NCBI RefSeq assembly: GCF_021018895.1
Contig: NC_079387.1
Span: forward strand, 184,606 to 248,605
DNA: 64,000 bases
Direction of reading: 5' to 3'
Source: Seriola aureovittata
Taxonomy: Eukaryota > Chordata > Actinopteri > Carangiformes > Carangidae
The notes beneath the pieces were generated by a model. That model worked only from the letters and a program-made list of their open reading frames with translations, ran no database searches and was not told where the DNA came from. This document shows, piece after piece, positions 40,620 to 50,266 of the stretch. The position numbers were made by a program, and so were the translations under genes. Position 1 is the first letter of the stretch; each line of letters starts with the position of its first letter.

Positions 40620-42347
40620 ATGTTTTCTCGGACGGATTTAATGGTGACGGAAGCGGGAAATGGCTCATTAATGACGGAAATGGATCACGGACATAAAATA
40701 AGTCAAGATGTAGCGGAGAAAGAGGTGAATGAGTGGGAAGTAGTCGAAACAAAAGAACAGAGAGTCAGAAGGAAGAGTTTGAAAAAAAAAAGTAGAGAAG
40801 AGAGCACGGGAACAGCTGATTCAGCGATGACGGCGCTGGCGAGAGGAGAGAGAGAGGAGAGAGAGCGGCGAGCAGCACTGACAGCTGCAACGGGCAGAGG
40901 ACGGAGGAGCGAGACCGGAGGAACCGTGAGGGAGATCGGAGATGGAGATCGGATCAGGCCGGGACTCCATGGAGCTCCGAGAGCGGCGGCGGAGAGGGAG
41001 AGAGCAGAGGCGGGAGAGAGAGAGAAAGCAGCAGCGGCGGGTGAGCGAGAGGCGAGCGGCGGAGCTGAGAGGGAGAAAGGGAAAGCGGAAGGAACAGCGG
41101 GAGAAAAACAGCAGCAGCACCAGCATCAACAACAGAGAGAAGATGCGAGGCAAGTGACGGGAGTCAAATATGATCGGGAATTAACCGTGAGTCTCGAGGT
41201 CACCGGGCAGGACGAGGTCCCGGTGCTGGAGCTAATGAGATGCATCAGGGCTCTGTGTGGTGGACTGATAGCCTGCAGAGCGTCCGGTGCCAGAAGCTTT
41301 GAAATCACAATGTCACATGTGAAGGGGAAGGAACGACTCCTTGATGGCTTCAAAATAGGTAATTGTAGCATTTTTGTAAAGGATCTATGTAACGATGAAT
41401 TAATGGTTTCTTTCTTAAACTTACCGGCTTATGTAACAGATGAGGAAATATTACAAAAGCTAGAGGGATGGGGAGTTTCGGCAGCTTCCTCCATTAGGAG
41501 GAGAATGTGGCCAGGGACACAAGTAGCAGATGGTACCCGTTTCCTAAAAGTCAAGTTTACAGATAAAGTACAGTCACTGCCATACTCTGCGAGATTTGAA
41601 ACTGCCATGGGTCCTGAATACTTCAGGGTTATACATGATAGGCAAACTAAAGTCTGCAGGATGTGCCTTCAACCAGGGCACATCCTGCGAGAGTGCCCGG
41701 AGTTCTCATGCCACAAGTGCGGAGTTCAGGGACATTATGCTAGGGAGTGCAGCAACAGGCAGAGGAGAAATAAAAAGTGTGAGGTGTGCTACAACATTAT
41801 GGAGGAATGTAATTGTAACTACAGCGATTCAGAAGCAGTAGCAGAGTCTGGATCGGAGGCTTTATATAGTGAGGAGGAGGATATGAGTAATGAGGAAGAG
41901 GAGGGGGAGGCCGGAGTGAGGGGCTGTGGCACCGCAAAACAGGCTGGCAGTGAGGATCCCGTCTCACGGAGAGTCCTGGGCTCTCAAACAGCGGTGCAGA
42001 GCCGGAGTGTGAGGTTGGGTTCGAGCAAGAACGGACTCAGTCTTGACACCGGCCTGTACGCGAAAGAAAGGGGCAGGGGCGGCGACGGGCTCAAAGAGGG
42101 ACCGGAGCCGCCTTTAGCCCCGGAAGAGATGGAAGTAGAGGAGACCCAGAGCGATCTGCAGCCGGCGGCAGCCGCATGCTGCGATCTACCGGCCTCAGCG
42201 ATATCCTCTATACTCCCCCCACAAAGAAAATCTGATAGTGACTCCGAAATGGACTTAGCTACAATTAAAAACATCAGAAAGCAGCACACCTTCAATAAAA
42301 ACACAGTTAATAAAAAGAGAAAGAAAGACAAAAAAGGAAAAGAATAA
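40620..42347 (+). CDS. ORF1 (gag-like protein) of element C
   Basis: 575 codons. The ATG at 40,620 is chosen because it follows the hairpin and is shared by Z, B and D; the longer frame upstream starts with GTG. Residues 1-180 are charged Glu/Arg/Ala-rich with a His/Gln run near 165; 185-335 form the conserved central domain (RELTVSLEVTGQDEV ... GTRFLKVKF); CCHC knuckles at about 346-359 and 364-377 (CRMCLQPGHILREC, CHKCGVQGHYAREC) and a cysteine cluster at 388-400; then an acidic Ser/Glu tract and a basic, Lys-rich end. Inferred RNA-binding protein of the element RNP. ORF2 starts 40 bp downstream. Confidence 0.9.
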   Translation: MFSRTDLMVTEAGNGSLMTEMDHGHKISQDVAEKEVNEWEVVETKEQRVRRKSLKKKSREESTGTADSAMTALARGEREERERRAALTAATGRGRRSETGGTVREIGDGDRIRPGLHGAPRAAAERERAEAGEREKAAAAGEREASGGAEREKGKAEGTAGEKQQQHQHQQQREDARQVTGVKYDRELTVSLEVTGQDEVPVLELMRCIRALCGGLIACRASGARSFEITMSHVKGKERLLDGFKIGNCSIFVKDLCNDELMVSFLNLPAYVTDEEILQKLEGWGVSAASSIRRRMWPGTQVADGTRFLKVKFTDKVQSLPYSARFETAMGPEYFRVIHDRQTKVCRMCLQPGHILRECPEFSCHKCGVQGHYARECSNRQRRNKKCEVCYNIMEECNCNYSDSEAVAESGSEALYSEEEDMSNEEEEGEAGVRGCGTAKQAGSEDPVSRRVLGSQTAVQSRSVRLGSSKNGLSLDTGLYAKERGRGGDGLKEGPEPPLAPEEMEVEETQSDLQPAAAACCDLPASAISSILPPQRKSDSDSEMDLATIKNIRKQHTFNKNTVNKKRKKDKKGKE

Positions 42348-42387
42348 TGATTAAGATAGAGAGTTAACACCACTTTTCTTTTTCACA

Positions 42388-45300
42388 ATGCTGTTGCTGC
42401 ACTCCCTCAATGCAAACGGACTGCGCACTTGTGGCAAGATGACTGCCATTCTAGAGGGGATAAAAGGCGATATACTCTGCCTTCAAGAAACAAGGTGGGA
42501 CAAAAACAGTGTAGAGGCAGCAACAAATATATGGAATGGGAACATCTTCCATAATAATGGCACTAGCAAGTCAAGTGGGGTTGCAACGTTAATAAAGAAT
42601 AACAACATAAATGATAGTAAATTAGTACACAAAGATGATAATGGTAGATTACTTATTATAGATATAACAGTAAATAATATTATATATAGAATAATCAATG
42701 TATATGCCAATAATTGTGAAAAAGAAAGGAAAGAGATGTTTAATAAAATAGGAAGATGGGTAAATAACAAAACTGTAATAGTTGGGGACTTTAATACAGT
42801 GTTAACAAAATCGGATATATCTGTAAATAATGTATATAAAAATGACATCAGTAGAACAGCATTATATGAATTAATGAACAATCACAACTTGATGGATATA
42901 TGGAGAATACAGAATCCTTTAAAAAGAACATTCTCAAGAAGACAGGTGGTAAAGGGTACATTAAGACAATCAAGAATAGACTTATGTTTAGCGGCCTCAG
43001 AAGTGATTAAGAAAATTAACAAAACAACGTACAAATTTAATACATGGAGTGATCATGCAACTCTGGAGTGTCTGCTGGACTCTGCAGGGGGGATCAGGGG
43101 AGGAGGAACCTGGTGCCTCAACTCCAGCCTCCTGATGGACCCGGCATATGTCAAAAAAATCAAAAACTTACTTAGTTACGCTAGAACAGAAATGCAAATA
43201 GATAATAATTATATAGAAAGATGGGACAATATAAAAGAAAGAATCAAAAAAGCAAGTATCAATTATAGCAAAGAGAAAAAATGGAAAGAAAAACAAGAAG
43301 AACAGAACATCAGAAAGCAACTAGAAGAAGAACTGATATTAATAGATAACCAAAGAAATAGAAGCTGTGAAAAGTATGAATTATATAAAAATCAATTAAA
43401 TAATATAGAAAGGGAAAGATGTAAAGGGGCTGCAGTTAGGAGTAGATTTCAAAATCTGGTAGATGGGGAGAAGTGCACAGCTTTTTTTCTGGGGATGGAA
43501 AAGCAAAAACAGAATAAAACTATAATAGAAGAATTGAAAGATAGAAGCAATAACATACACACAGATAGAATAGAGATACTAGAAATTATTAAAGAATACT
43601 ATACGAATTTATTCAAAGAAGAAGGAAGCAACAATGAAAAAACAGAAACAATATTATCATATGTAGACAAAAAAATTAACATGGAGGATAAAGAATGGTG
43701 TGACAGCAAATTAACATTAAAAGAAATAGAAGTGACAATAGACAACTTAAACAAGAATAAAAGTCCAGGATCTGATGGCTTAACAGCAGAATTTTACATC
43801 AGGTTTAAGGAACAGCTGGCCCCCCTGTTGCTCGACCTCTACCATACAATGCAAGAACAACAAAAAACACCAAAATCTTTCACTACAGGTATGATTACAG
43901 TAATTTATAAGAATAAAGGAGAAAGAAACATAATATCCAACTATAGACCAATAAGCCTGCTAAATACAGATTACAAGATACTCACCAAAACCTTGGCCAA
44001 TAGAATAAAACAGACATTAAATCAAATAATTAGTATAAATCAGGCCTACAGCATACCCAGTAGAAACATCCAAGATTCAATTGCTACAGTAAGAGATACA
44101 GTAAGAGGAATGACAGCACAGGGGGGGCTTCTGCTAACAATAGACCTTGAAAAGGCATTTGACAGAGTAGAACACCAGTTTCTTTATAAAGTATTAGAGA
44201 AATTTGGATATGGACAAGGGTTTATAAATTGGATACAGTTATTGTACAAAAACGCCAAAAGTGTAATAAAATGCAATGGAATGATAACAGACAGTATTCA
44301 AATTAGAAGATCGGTGAGGCAAGGATGTCCGCTGTCAGGCCTGCTATATAGCATAGTGGCAGAGCCACTAGCTCAAGCGATAATTAAAGATAAAGAAATA
44401 ACAGGAATACAAACACCCAAAAACAGTACTATTAAAATAACTCAATACGCAGATGACATTACAATAACAGTCAAATCAGGTAAATGCATAGACAAAATCA
44501 TGGAACATTTCAAAACTTACAGCAAAGCATCAGGAGCAAAAATAAACATAACCAAATCTGAAATAGGTCAACTTGGAAGGGTGAATAACTATGTAAATAA
44601 ATGGGGATTTAGGGTAAACAATGGGTGTAGGAAAATATTAGGAGTATATATAGGAGAGAATGAGGGTGAGGCTAGGGACAGAGGGTGGAGGGAAATGATA
44701 GGGAAATTGCAAGGGATTTTAAACTTGTGGAGAGCAAGAGGTTTAACACTGAAAGGAAAGGTAATTGTAGTTAATGCTCTGATACTGTCAAAAATTAATC
44801 ATTTAATGGGAACCTGTGAGCTGCCGCAATGGGCACTTAAATCGCTGACAGCAGCAATCTCCTCCTTCCTTTGGAGGGGAAAGGGAAATTCGATAGCTCA
44901 CAGAGTGTTAATTGCTAATAAAAAGGAGGGGGGCTTAGGATTAATTGACATAGGTGCAAAAAAAGATGCACTCAGGGTTAAAATTATCAGGAATTTTCTA
45001 GATCCGGACCGGCAGTACCCCTGGGAGGACTGGTTGGCCAGCTACCTGGCCGAGTACGGGGAGAAAGACGCATACAATCTGTGCTTGCTCCTCCCCAGAA
45101 AAGTCAGGAATGGCCTGCCTGGCTTCTACCAGGAGGTACTTGAGGCTTGGGGAAAGATTCTGCCCCACCTCTGGCCCAAGTGCAGTAATAAAGAGCATGT
45201 GCTGCAATTACCTTTCTTGAACAGTCCCTTCTTTGTATGTGAGGGGAGAGTTCTGATCAGCGGTCCGATGAGAGAGGCTGGGCTAACGAGGGTAGATCAA

Positions 45301-46269
45301 GTGATCGATGAGAGAGGAGATTTTAATGTTGAATTGATATGCAAAAGAATGAGAGAGAGAAAAATAATGTATAGAAAAGAAAACATAAGAAAACTGAAAG
45401 AGAAATTTGAACAAACCCTTGACCCTGTGTGGCGAGGTTTGCTAAAAGGGAATAAAAAAGGTATTGGAGCTGCTCTTCCCCAACTGGAATACATAGAAAA
45501 GGACAACAGAAAAAGACTGGAAAATGTCCAAACGAAGACATGGTACAGGTTGCTAGTAGAGAAAATCAAAAGGACACCTACTGCAGAACATACCTGGGAA
45601 AAACAATACCCTTTAAAAGAAATTAAAAAAATATGGACAAATATAGACATACCACTAATAGACGGCATGACAAGAAACCTGGACTTTAACATTCGACACA
45701 GAAGGATTTACACTGGAATTATCTTGCACCAAATCAATAAACAGAAATACTCGAGGACTTGCACAATATGCAGACAAGAACCAGAGGACATTGAACACAT
45801 ATTTCAAACATGCATAGAAGCAAAGCAGTTACAGTTATATATAAAATCAATCTTACAGGAACATTGCAATTTAAAAATACACAACAATACGGACTGGTTA
45901 TGGACTTGGTTATTTGGAATTACAGGAAAACATCCAAAGAAGAATAACACACTGATCAACACAATCCTAGCGCTGGCAAGGAAAACAATATGGATAAATA
46001 GGAATTACAAACTATTTGAACAAAAAACAGTCAATGTAAAGAAACTTTTTCAAAACACACTCAAGGCACATATTAGAACAATTTATAGGGCAGACAAGGA
46101 CACTTTTGACAAACATTTCACAAGACACAACACTTTAATGAAGGCAGGGAATGAGGGAAACTTGTGGTTTATGTTAGTGTTTTTGTTTAGAGTCTATGCT
46201 CTGATAGGTGAGTCATGGAAAAGTATGGATTGTGTTCTTGTTTACTTTATCTATTTATTGATTGTTTGA
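42388..46269 (+). CDS. ORF2 (endonuclease-reverse transcriptase) of element C, intact
   Basis: 1,293 codons in one frame. AP-like endonuclease, about 1-230: LNANGLR, CLQETRWD (E34), VGDFNTV (D134, N136), RIDLC (D198), WSDHATLE (D222, H223), all expected catalytic residues present. RT about 440-760: KSPGSDGLTAEFY, NYRPISLLNTDYKIL, TIDLEKAFDRVEH (about 587), SVRQGCPLSG, YADD (about 687), KILGVYIG. C-terminal CCHC of the form C-x2-C-x8-H-x4-C near 1,122. It should nick 5S rDNA and prime reverse transcription there. The last 41 residues are hydrophobic and have no counterpart in B/D. No frameshift or stop seen. Confidence 0.93.
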   Translation: MLLLHSLNANGLRTCGKMTAILEGIKGDILCLQETRWDKNSVEAATNIWNGNIFHNNGTSKSSGVATLIKNNNINDSKLVHKDDNGRLLIIDITVNNIIYRIINVYANNCEKERKEMFNKIGRWVNNKTVIVGDFNTVLTKSDISVNNVYKNDISRTALYELMNNHNLMDIWRIQNPLKRTFSRRQVVKGTLRQSRIDLCLAASEVIKKINKTTYKFNTWSDHATLECLLDSAGGIRGGGTWCLNSSLLMDPAYVKKIKNLLSYARTEMQIDNNYIERWDNIKERIKKASINYSKEKKWKEKQEEQNIRKQLEEELILIDNQRNRSCEKYELYKNQLNNIERERCKGAAVRSRFQNLVDGEKCTAFFLGMEKQKQNKTIIEELKDRSNNIHTDRIEILEIIKEYYTNLFKEEGSNNEKTETILSYVDKKINMEDKEWCDSKLTLKEIEVTIDNLNKNKSPGSDGLTAEFYIRFKEQLAPLLLDLYHTMQEQQKTPKSFTTGMITVIYKNKGERNIISNYRPISLLNTDYKILTKTLANRIKQTLNQIISINQAYSIPSRNIQDSIATVRDTVRGMTAQGGLLLTIDLEKAFDRVEHQFLYKVLEKFGYGQGFINWIQLLYKNAKSVIKCNGMITDSIQIRRSVRQGCPLSGLLYSIVAEPLAQAIIKDKEITGIQTPKNSTIKITQYADDITITVKSGKCIDKIMEHFKTYSKASGAKINITKSEIGQLGRVNNYVNKWGFRVNNGCRKILGVYIGENEGEARDRGWREMIGKLQGILNLWRARGLTLKGKVIVVNALILSKINHLMGTCELPQWALKSLTAAISSFLWRGKGNSIAHRVLIANKKEGGLGLIDIGAKKDALRVKIIRNFLDPDRQYPWEDWLASYLAEYGEKDAYNLCLLLPRKVRNGLPGFYQEVLEAWGKILPHLWPKCSNKEHVLQLPFLNSPFFVCEGRVLISGPMREAGLTRVDQVIDERGDFNVELICKRMRERKIMYRKENIRKLKEKFEQTLDPVWRGLLKGNKKGIGAALPQLEYIEKDNRKRLENVQTKTWYRLLVEKIKRTPTAEHTWEKQYPLKEIKKIWTNIDIPLIDGMTRNLDFNIRHRRIYTGIILHQINKQKYSRTCTICRQEPEDIEHIFQTCIEAKQLQLYIKSILQEHCNLKIHNNTDWLWTWLFGITGKHPKKNNTLINTILALARKTIWINRNYKLFEQKTVNVKKLFQNTLKAHIRTIYRADKDTFDKHFTRHNTLMKAGNEGNLWFMLVFLFRVYALIGESWKSMDCVLVYFIYLLIV

Positions 46270-46324
46270 TTGATTGATTGATGGATTGATTGATTGATTT
46301 TATTTAATTAATTTAATTAATTTT

Positions 46325-46359
<35 letters not shown>

Positions 46360-46547
46360 TTTTTTTTTTTTTTGATCGTAGTGTTATTAAGGCTACGGTT
46401 TCTTTATGGTAAAGGATGGGGTTTTATTTATACACTTAAAGGGTGTGTAATGCCATGTTTTTGATAAAAGTATGTCCTGTCAAATGGATTGTGTTGTAAA
46501 TACAGATTGTGCTATATTTTTTGATAATAAAAGATAAAAAAAAAAAA
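46270..46547 (+). repeat. 3' UTR of element C with TGAT and TTTA microsatellites and poly(A)
   Basis: (TGAT)n at 46,265-46,300, (TTTA)n at about 46,322-46,360, then unique sequence ending TTTGATAATAAAAGAT plus about 13 A. The last part (TTTTTGATAATAAAA) resembles the 3' terminus of B, D and E, so the very end is conserved although the rest is replaced. Confidence 0.8.
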
Positions 46548-46633
46548 ACACGCCCGATCTCGGAAGCCAAGCAGGGTCGGGCCTGGTTAGTACTTGGATG
46601 GGAGACCGCCTGGGAATACCAGGTGCTGTAAGC
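46548..46633 (+). rRNA. 5S rRNA gene, 3' part after element C, with 10-bp deletion
   Basis: ACACGCCCGATCTCGG directly followed by AAGCC: the same 10-bp deletion as other variant copies. Internal promoter boxes and terminator present. Confidence 0.9.
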
Positions 46634-46909
46634 TTTTTGGCATCTCTTTGCAATCAGCAGAGGACGCTGCTGCTCCTGCTTCAACAACCTGTTACTCTGC
46701 ACCTGGCTGCACTTTTGGGGACGGGACAGCACAGATCACAATGTAAAGACACTTTTGTATTAAAATGTTACAAAGTTGACATGTTGAGAGCCAAAGCAAC
46801 AAGCAAACGCTGAAAAGGAAAGGCTCCTGCGCTAGACATAAACACGTAGCTTCGTGCATGAAGGACATGATCGTCATGTTTAAAGAGGGTATTTGTCGCG
46901 CTCCCTCTC

Positions 46910-47029
46910 GCTTACGGCCATACCACTCTGAACGCGCCCGATCTCGTCCGATCTCGGAAGCCAAGCAGGGTCGGGCCTGGTTAGTACTTGGATGGGAGAC
47001 CGCCTGGGAATACCAGGTGCTGTAAGCTT
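46910..47029 (+). rRNA. 5S ribosomal RNA gene (type II)
   Basis: Full length; upstream spacer type I, downstream spacer type II. Confidence 0.95.
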
Positions 47030-47298
47030 TTTCGCATCTCTTTGCAATCAGCAGAGGACGCTGCTGCTCCTGCTTCAACAACCTGTTACTCTGCACCTGG
47101 CTGCACTTTTGGGGACAGCACAGATCACAATGTAAAGACACTTTTGTATTAAAATGTTACAAAGTTGACATGTTGAGAGCCAAAGCAACAAGCAAACGCT
47201 GAAAAGGAAAGGCTCCTGCGCTAGACATAAACACGTAGCTTCGTGCATGAAGGACATGATCGTCATGTTTAAAGAGGGTATTTGTCGCACTCCCTCTC

Positions 47299-47418
47299 GC
47301 TTACGGCCATACCACTCTGAACGCGCCCGATCTCGTCCGATCTCGGAAGCCAAGCAGGGTCGGGCCTGGTTAGTACTTGGATGGGAGACCGCCTGGGAAT
47401 ACCAGGTGCTGTAAGCTT
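47299..47418 (+). rRNA. 5S ribosomal RNA gene (type II)
   Basis: Full length; upstream flank reads GTCGCACTCC instead of GTCGCGCTCC. Confidence 0.95.
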
Positions 47419-47687
47419 TTTCGCATCTCTTTGCAATCAGCAGAGGACGCTGCTGCTCCTGCTTCAACAACCTGTTACTCTGCACCTGGCTGCACTTTTG
47501 GGGACAGCACAGATCACAATGTAAAGACACTTTTGTATTAAAATGTTACAAAGTTGACATGTTGAGAGCCAAAGCAACAAGCAAACGCTGAAAAGGAAAG
47601 GCTCCTGCGCTAGACATAAACACGTAGCTTCGTGCATGAAGGACATGATCGTCATGTTTAAAGAGGGTATTTGTCGCGCTCCCTCTC

Positions 47688-47807
47688 GCTTACGGCCATA
47701 CCACTCTGAACGCGCCCGATCTCGTCCGAGCTCGGAAGCCAAGCAGGGTCGGGCCTGGTTAGTACTTGGATGGGAGACCGCCTGGGAATACCAGGTGCTG
47801 TAAGCTT
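47688..47807 (+). rRNA. 5S ribosomal RNA gene (type II)
   Basis: Full length with one substitution (CCGAGCTCGG for CCGATCTCGG). Confidence 0.95.
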
Positions 47808-48076
47808 TTTCGCATCTCTTTGCAATCAGCAGAGGACGCTGCTGCTCCTGCTTCAACAACCTGTTACTCTGCACCTGGCTGCACTTTTGGGGACAGCACA
47901 GATCACAATGTAAAGACACTTTTGTATTAAAATGTTACAAAGTTGACATGTTGAGAGCCAAAGCAACAAGCAAACGCTGAAAAGGAAAGGCTCCTGCGCT
48001 AGACATAAACACGTAGCTTCGTGCATGAAGGACATGATCGTCATGTTTAAAGAGGGTATTTGTCGCGCTCCCTCTC

Positions 48077-48196
48077 GCTTACGGCCATACCACTCTGAAC
48101 GCGCCCGATCTCGTCCGATCTCGGAAGCCAAGCAGGGTCGGGCCTGGTTAGTACTTGGATGGGAGACCGCCTGGGAATACCAGGTGCTGTAAGCTT
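48077..48196 (+). rRNA. 5S ribosomal RNA gene (type II)
   Basis: Full-length copy. Confidence 0.95.
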
Positions 48197-48465
48197 TTTC
48201 GCATCTCTTTGCAATCAGCAGAGGACGCTGCTGCTCCTGCTTCAACAACCTGTTACTCTGCACCTGGCTGCACTTTTGGGGACAGCACAGATCACAATGT
48301 AAAGACACTTTTGTATTAAAATGTTACAAAGTTGACATGTTGAGAGCCAAAGCAACAAGCAAACGCTGAAAAGGAAAGGCTCCTGCGCTAGACAGAAACA
48401 CGTAGCTTCGTGCATGAAGGACATGATCGTCATGTTTAAAGAGGGTATTTGTCGCGCTCCCTCTC

Positions 48466-48585
48466 GCTTACGGCCATACCACTCTGAACGCGCTCGATCT
48501 CGTCCGATCTCGGAAGCCAAGCAGGGTCGGGCCTGGTTAGTACTTGGATGGGAGACCGCCTGGGAATACCAGGTGCTGTAAGCTT
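48466..48585 (+). rRNA. 5S ribosomal RNA gene (type II)
   Basis: Full length with one substitution (GCGCTCGATC for GCGCCCGATC). Confidence 0.95.
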
Positions 48586-48854
48586 TTTCGCATCTCTTTG
48601 CAATCAGCAGAGGACGCTGCTGCTCCTGCTTCAACAACCTGTTACTCTGCACCTGGCTGCACTTTTGGGGACAGCACAGATCACAATGTAAAGACACTTT
48701 TGTATTAAAATGTTACAAAGTTGACATGTTGAGAGCCAAAGCAACAAGCAAACGCTGAAAAGGAAAGGCTCCTGCGCTAGACAGAAACACGTAGCTTCGT
48801 GCGTGAAGGACACGATCGTCATGTTTAAAGAGGGTATTTGTCGCGCTCCCTCTC

Positions 48855-48964
48855 GCTTACGGCCATACCACTCTGAACGAGCCCGATCTCGGAAGCCAAG
48901 CAGGGTCGGGGCTGGTTAGTACTTGGATGGGAGACCGCCTGGGAATACCAGGTGCTGTAAGCTT
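48855..48964 (+). rRNA. 5S rRNA gene variant with 10-bp internal deletion (type II background)
   Basis: GAACGAGCCCGATCTCGGAAG: the 10-bp deletion plus substitutions (GAACGAG, and GGGGCTGG for GGGCCTGG). Confidence 0.9.
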
Positions 48965-49233
48965 TTTCGCATCTCTTTGTAATCAGCAGAGGACGCTGCT
49001 GCTCCTGCTTCAACAACCTGTTACTCTGCACCTGGCTGCACTTTTGGGGACAGCACAGATCACAATGTAAAGACACTTTTGTATTAAAATGTTACAAAGT
49101 TGACATGTTGAGAGCCAAAGCAACAAGCAAACGCTGAAAAGGAAAGGCTCCTGCGCTAGACATAAACACGTAGCTTCGTGCATGAAGGACATGATCGTCA
49201 TGTTTAAAGAGGGTATTTGTCGCGCTCCCTGTC

Positions 49234-49353
49234 GCTTACGGCCATACCACTCTGAACGCGCCCGATCTCGTCCGATCTCGGAAGCCAAGCAGGGTCGGGC
49301 CTGGCTAGTACTTGGGTGGGAGACCGCCTGGGAATACCAGGTGCTGTAAGCTT
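49234..49353 (+). rRNA. 5S ribosomal RNA gene (type II gene with type I downstream spacer)
   Basis: GAACGCG, two substitutions in the promoter region (CTGGCTAG, TTGGGTGGG), followed by the type I spacer: a recombinant unit. Confidence 0.93.
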
Positions 49354-49627
49354 TTTGGCATCTCTTTGCAATCAGCAGAGGACGCTGCTGCTCCTGCTTC
49401 AACAACCTGTTACTCTGCACCTGGCTGCACTTTTGGGGACGGGACAGCACAGATCACAATGTAAAGACACTTTTGTATTAAAATGTTACAAAGTTGACAT
49501 GTTGAGAGCCAAAGCAACAAGCAAACGCTGAAAAGGAAAGGCTCCTGCGCTAGACATAAACACGTAGCTTCGTGCATGAAGGACATGATCGTCATGTTTA
49601 AAGAGGGTATTTGTCGCGCGCCCTCTC

Positions 49628-49747
49628 GCTTACGGCCATACCACTCTGAACACGCCCGATCTCGTCCGATCTCGGAAGCCAAGCAGGGTCGGGCCTGGTT
49701 AGTACTTGGATGGGAGACCGCCTGGGAATACCAGGTGCTGGAAGCTT
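49628..49747 (+). rRNA. 5S ribosomal RNA gene (type I)
   Basis: Full length; GTGCTGGAAGC near the 3' end breaks one terminal-stem pair. Confidence 0.93.
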
Positions 49748-50021
49748 TTTGGCATCTCTTTGCAATCAGCAGAGGACGCTGCTGCTCCTGCTTCAACAAC
49801 CTGTTACTCTGCACCTGGCTGCACTTTTGGGGACGGGACAGCACAGATCACAATGTAAAGACACTTTTGTATTAAAATGTTACAAAGTTGACATGTTGAG
49901 AGCCAAAGCAACAAGCAAACGCTGAAAAGGAAAGGCTCCTGCGCTAGACATAAACACGTAGCTTCGTGCATGAAGGACATGATCGTCATGTTTAAAGAGG
50001 GTATTTGTCGCGCTCCCTCTC

Positions 50022-50049
50022 GCTTACGGCCATACCACTCTGAACACGC
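50022..50049 (+). rRNA. 5S rRNA gene, 28-bp 5' part split off by element D
   Basis: GCTTACGGCC to GAACACGC, then the 5' end of element D. Confidence 0.9.
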
Positions 50050-50216
50050 ATGCGTGAGTCAAACGTGAGTCGGCAATACCTGTGTGAGAGAGAGGAGAGA
50101 GGATCGCGGACCTCTGTTTTTTTTTCTTTCTACTTCCCTTATTTCATTCTTCTTTCTTTTTTCATTACATCTTACTTTTCCGTGCATCCTTTGTTTGTTT
50201 ATTTGTTTGGACATTC

Positions 50217-50242
50217 CCCCCGGCAGTTTTACTGTTCGGGGG
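50217..50242 (+). promoter_or_regulatory. 5' UTR hairpin of element D
   Basis: Arms CCCCCGGCAGT/ACTGTTCGGGGG, 24 nt before the ORF1 ATG at 50,267. Confidence 0.65.
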
Positions 50243-50266
50243 AGGCTTATTTGAGTTTTTTTTCTC

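Larger units (their letters stand above)
40409..46547 (+). mobile_element. Element C: apparently intact 5S-targeted Tx1-clade (Mutsu-like) non-LTR retrotransposon
   Basis: 6.1 kb, from ATGCGTGAGGC to a poly(A) end, flanked by ACACGC on both sides (40,403-40,408 and 46,548-46,553). Both ORFs are open and the RT and EN motifs are complete. It is related to but clearly distinct from B/D throughout, and its last ORF2 codons and 3' UTR are unrelated to theirs: TGAT and TTTA microsatellites instead of the 57-bp repeats. It is the only candidate autonomous copy in the window. Confidence 0.92.
46634..50049 (+). repeat. 5S rDNA tandem array, right segment 2
   Basis: Eight complete genes plus end fragments. 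Five full units from 46,910 are type II, 389 bp; the copies at 49,234 and after have type I spacers. The spacers carry no gene. Confidence 0.95.
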
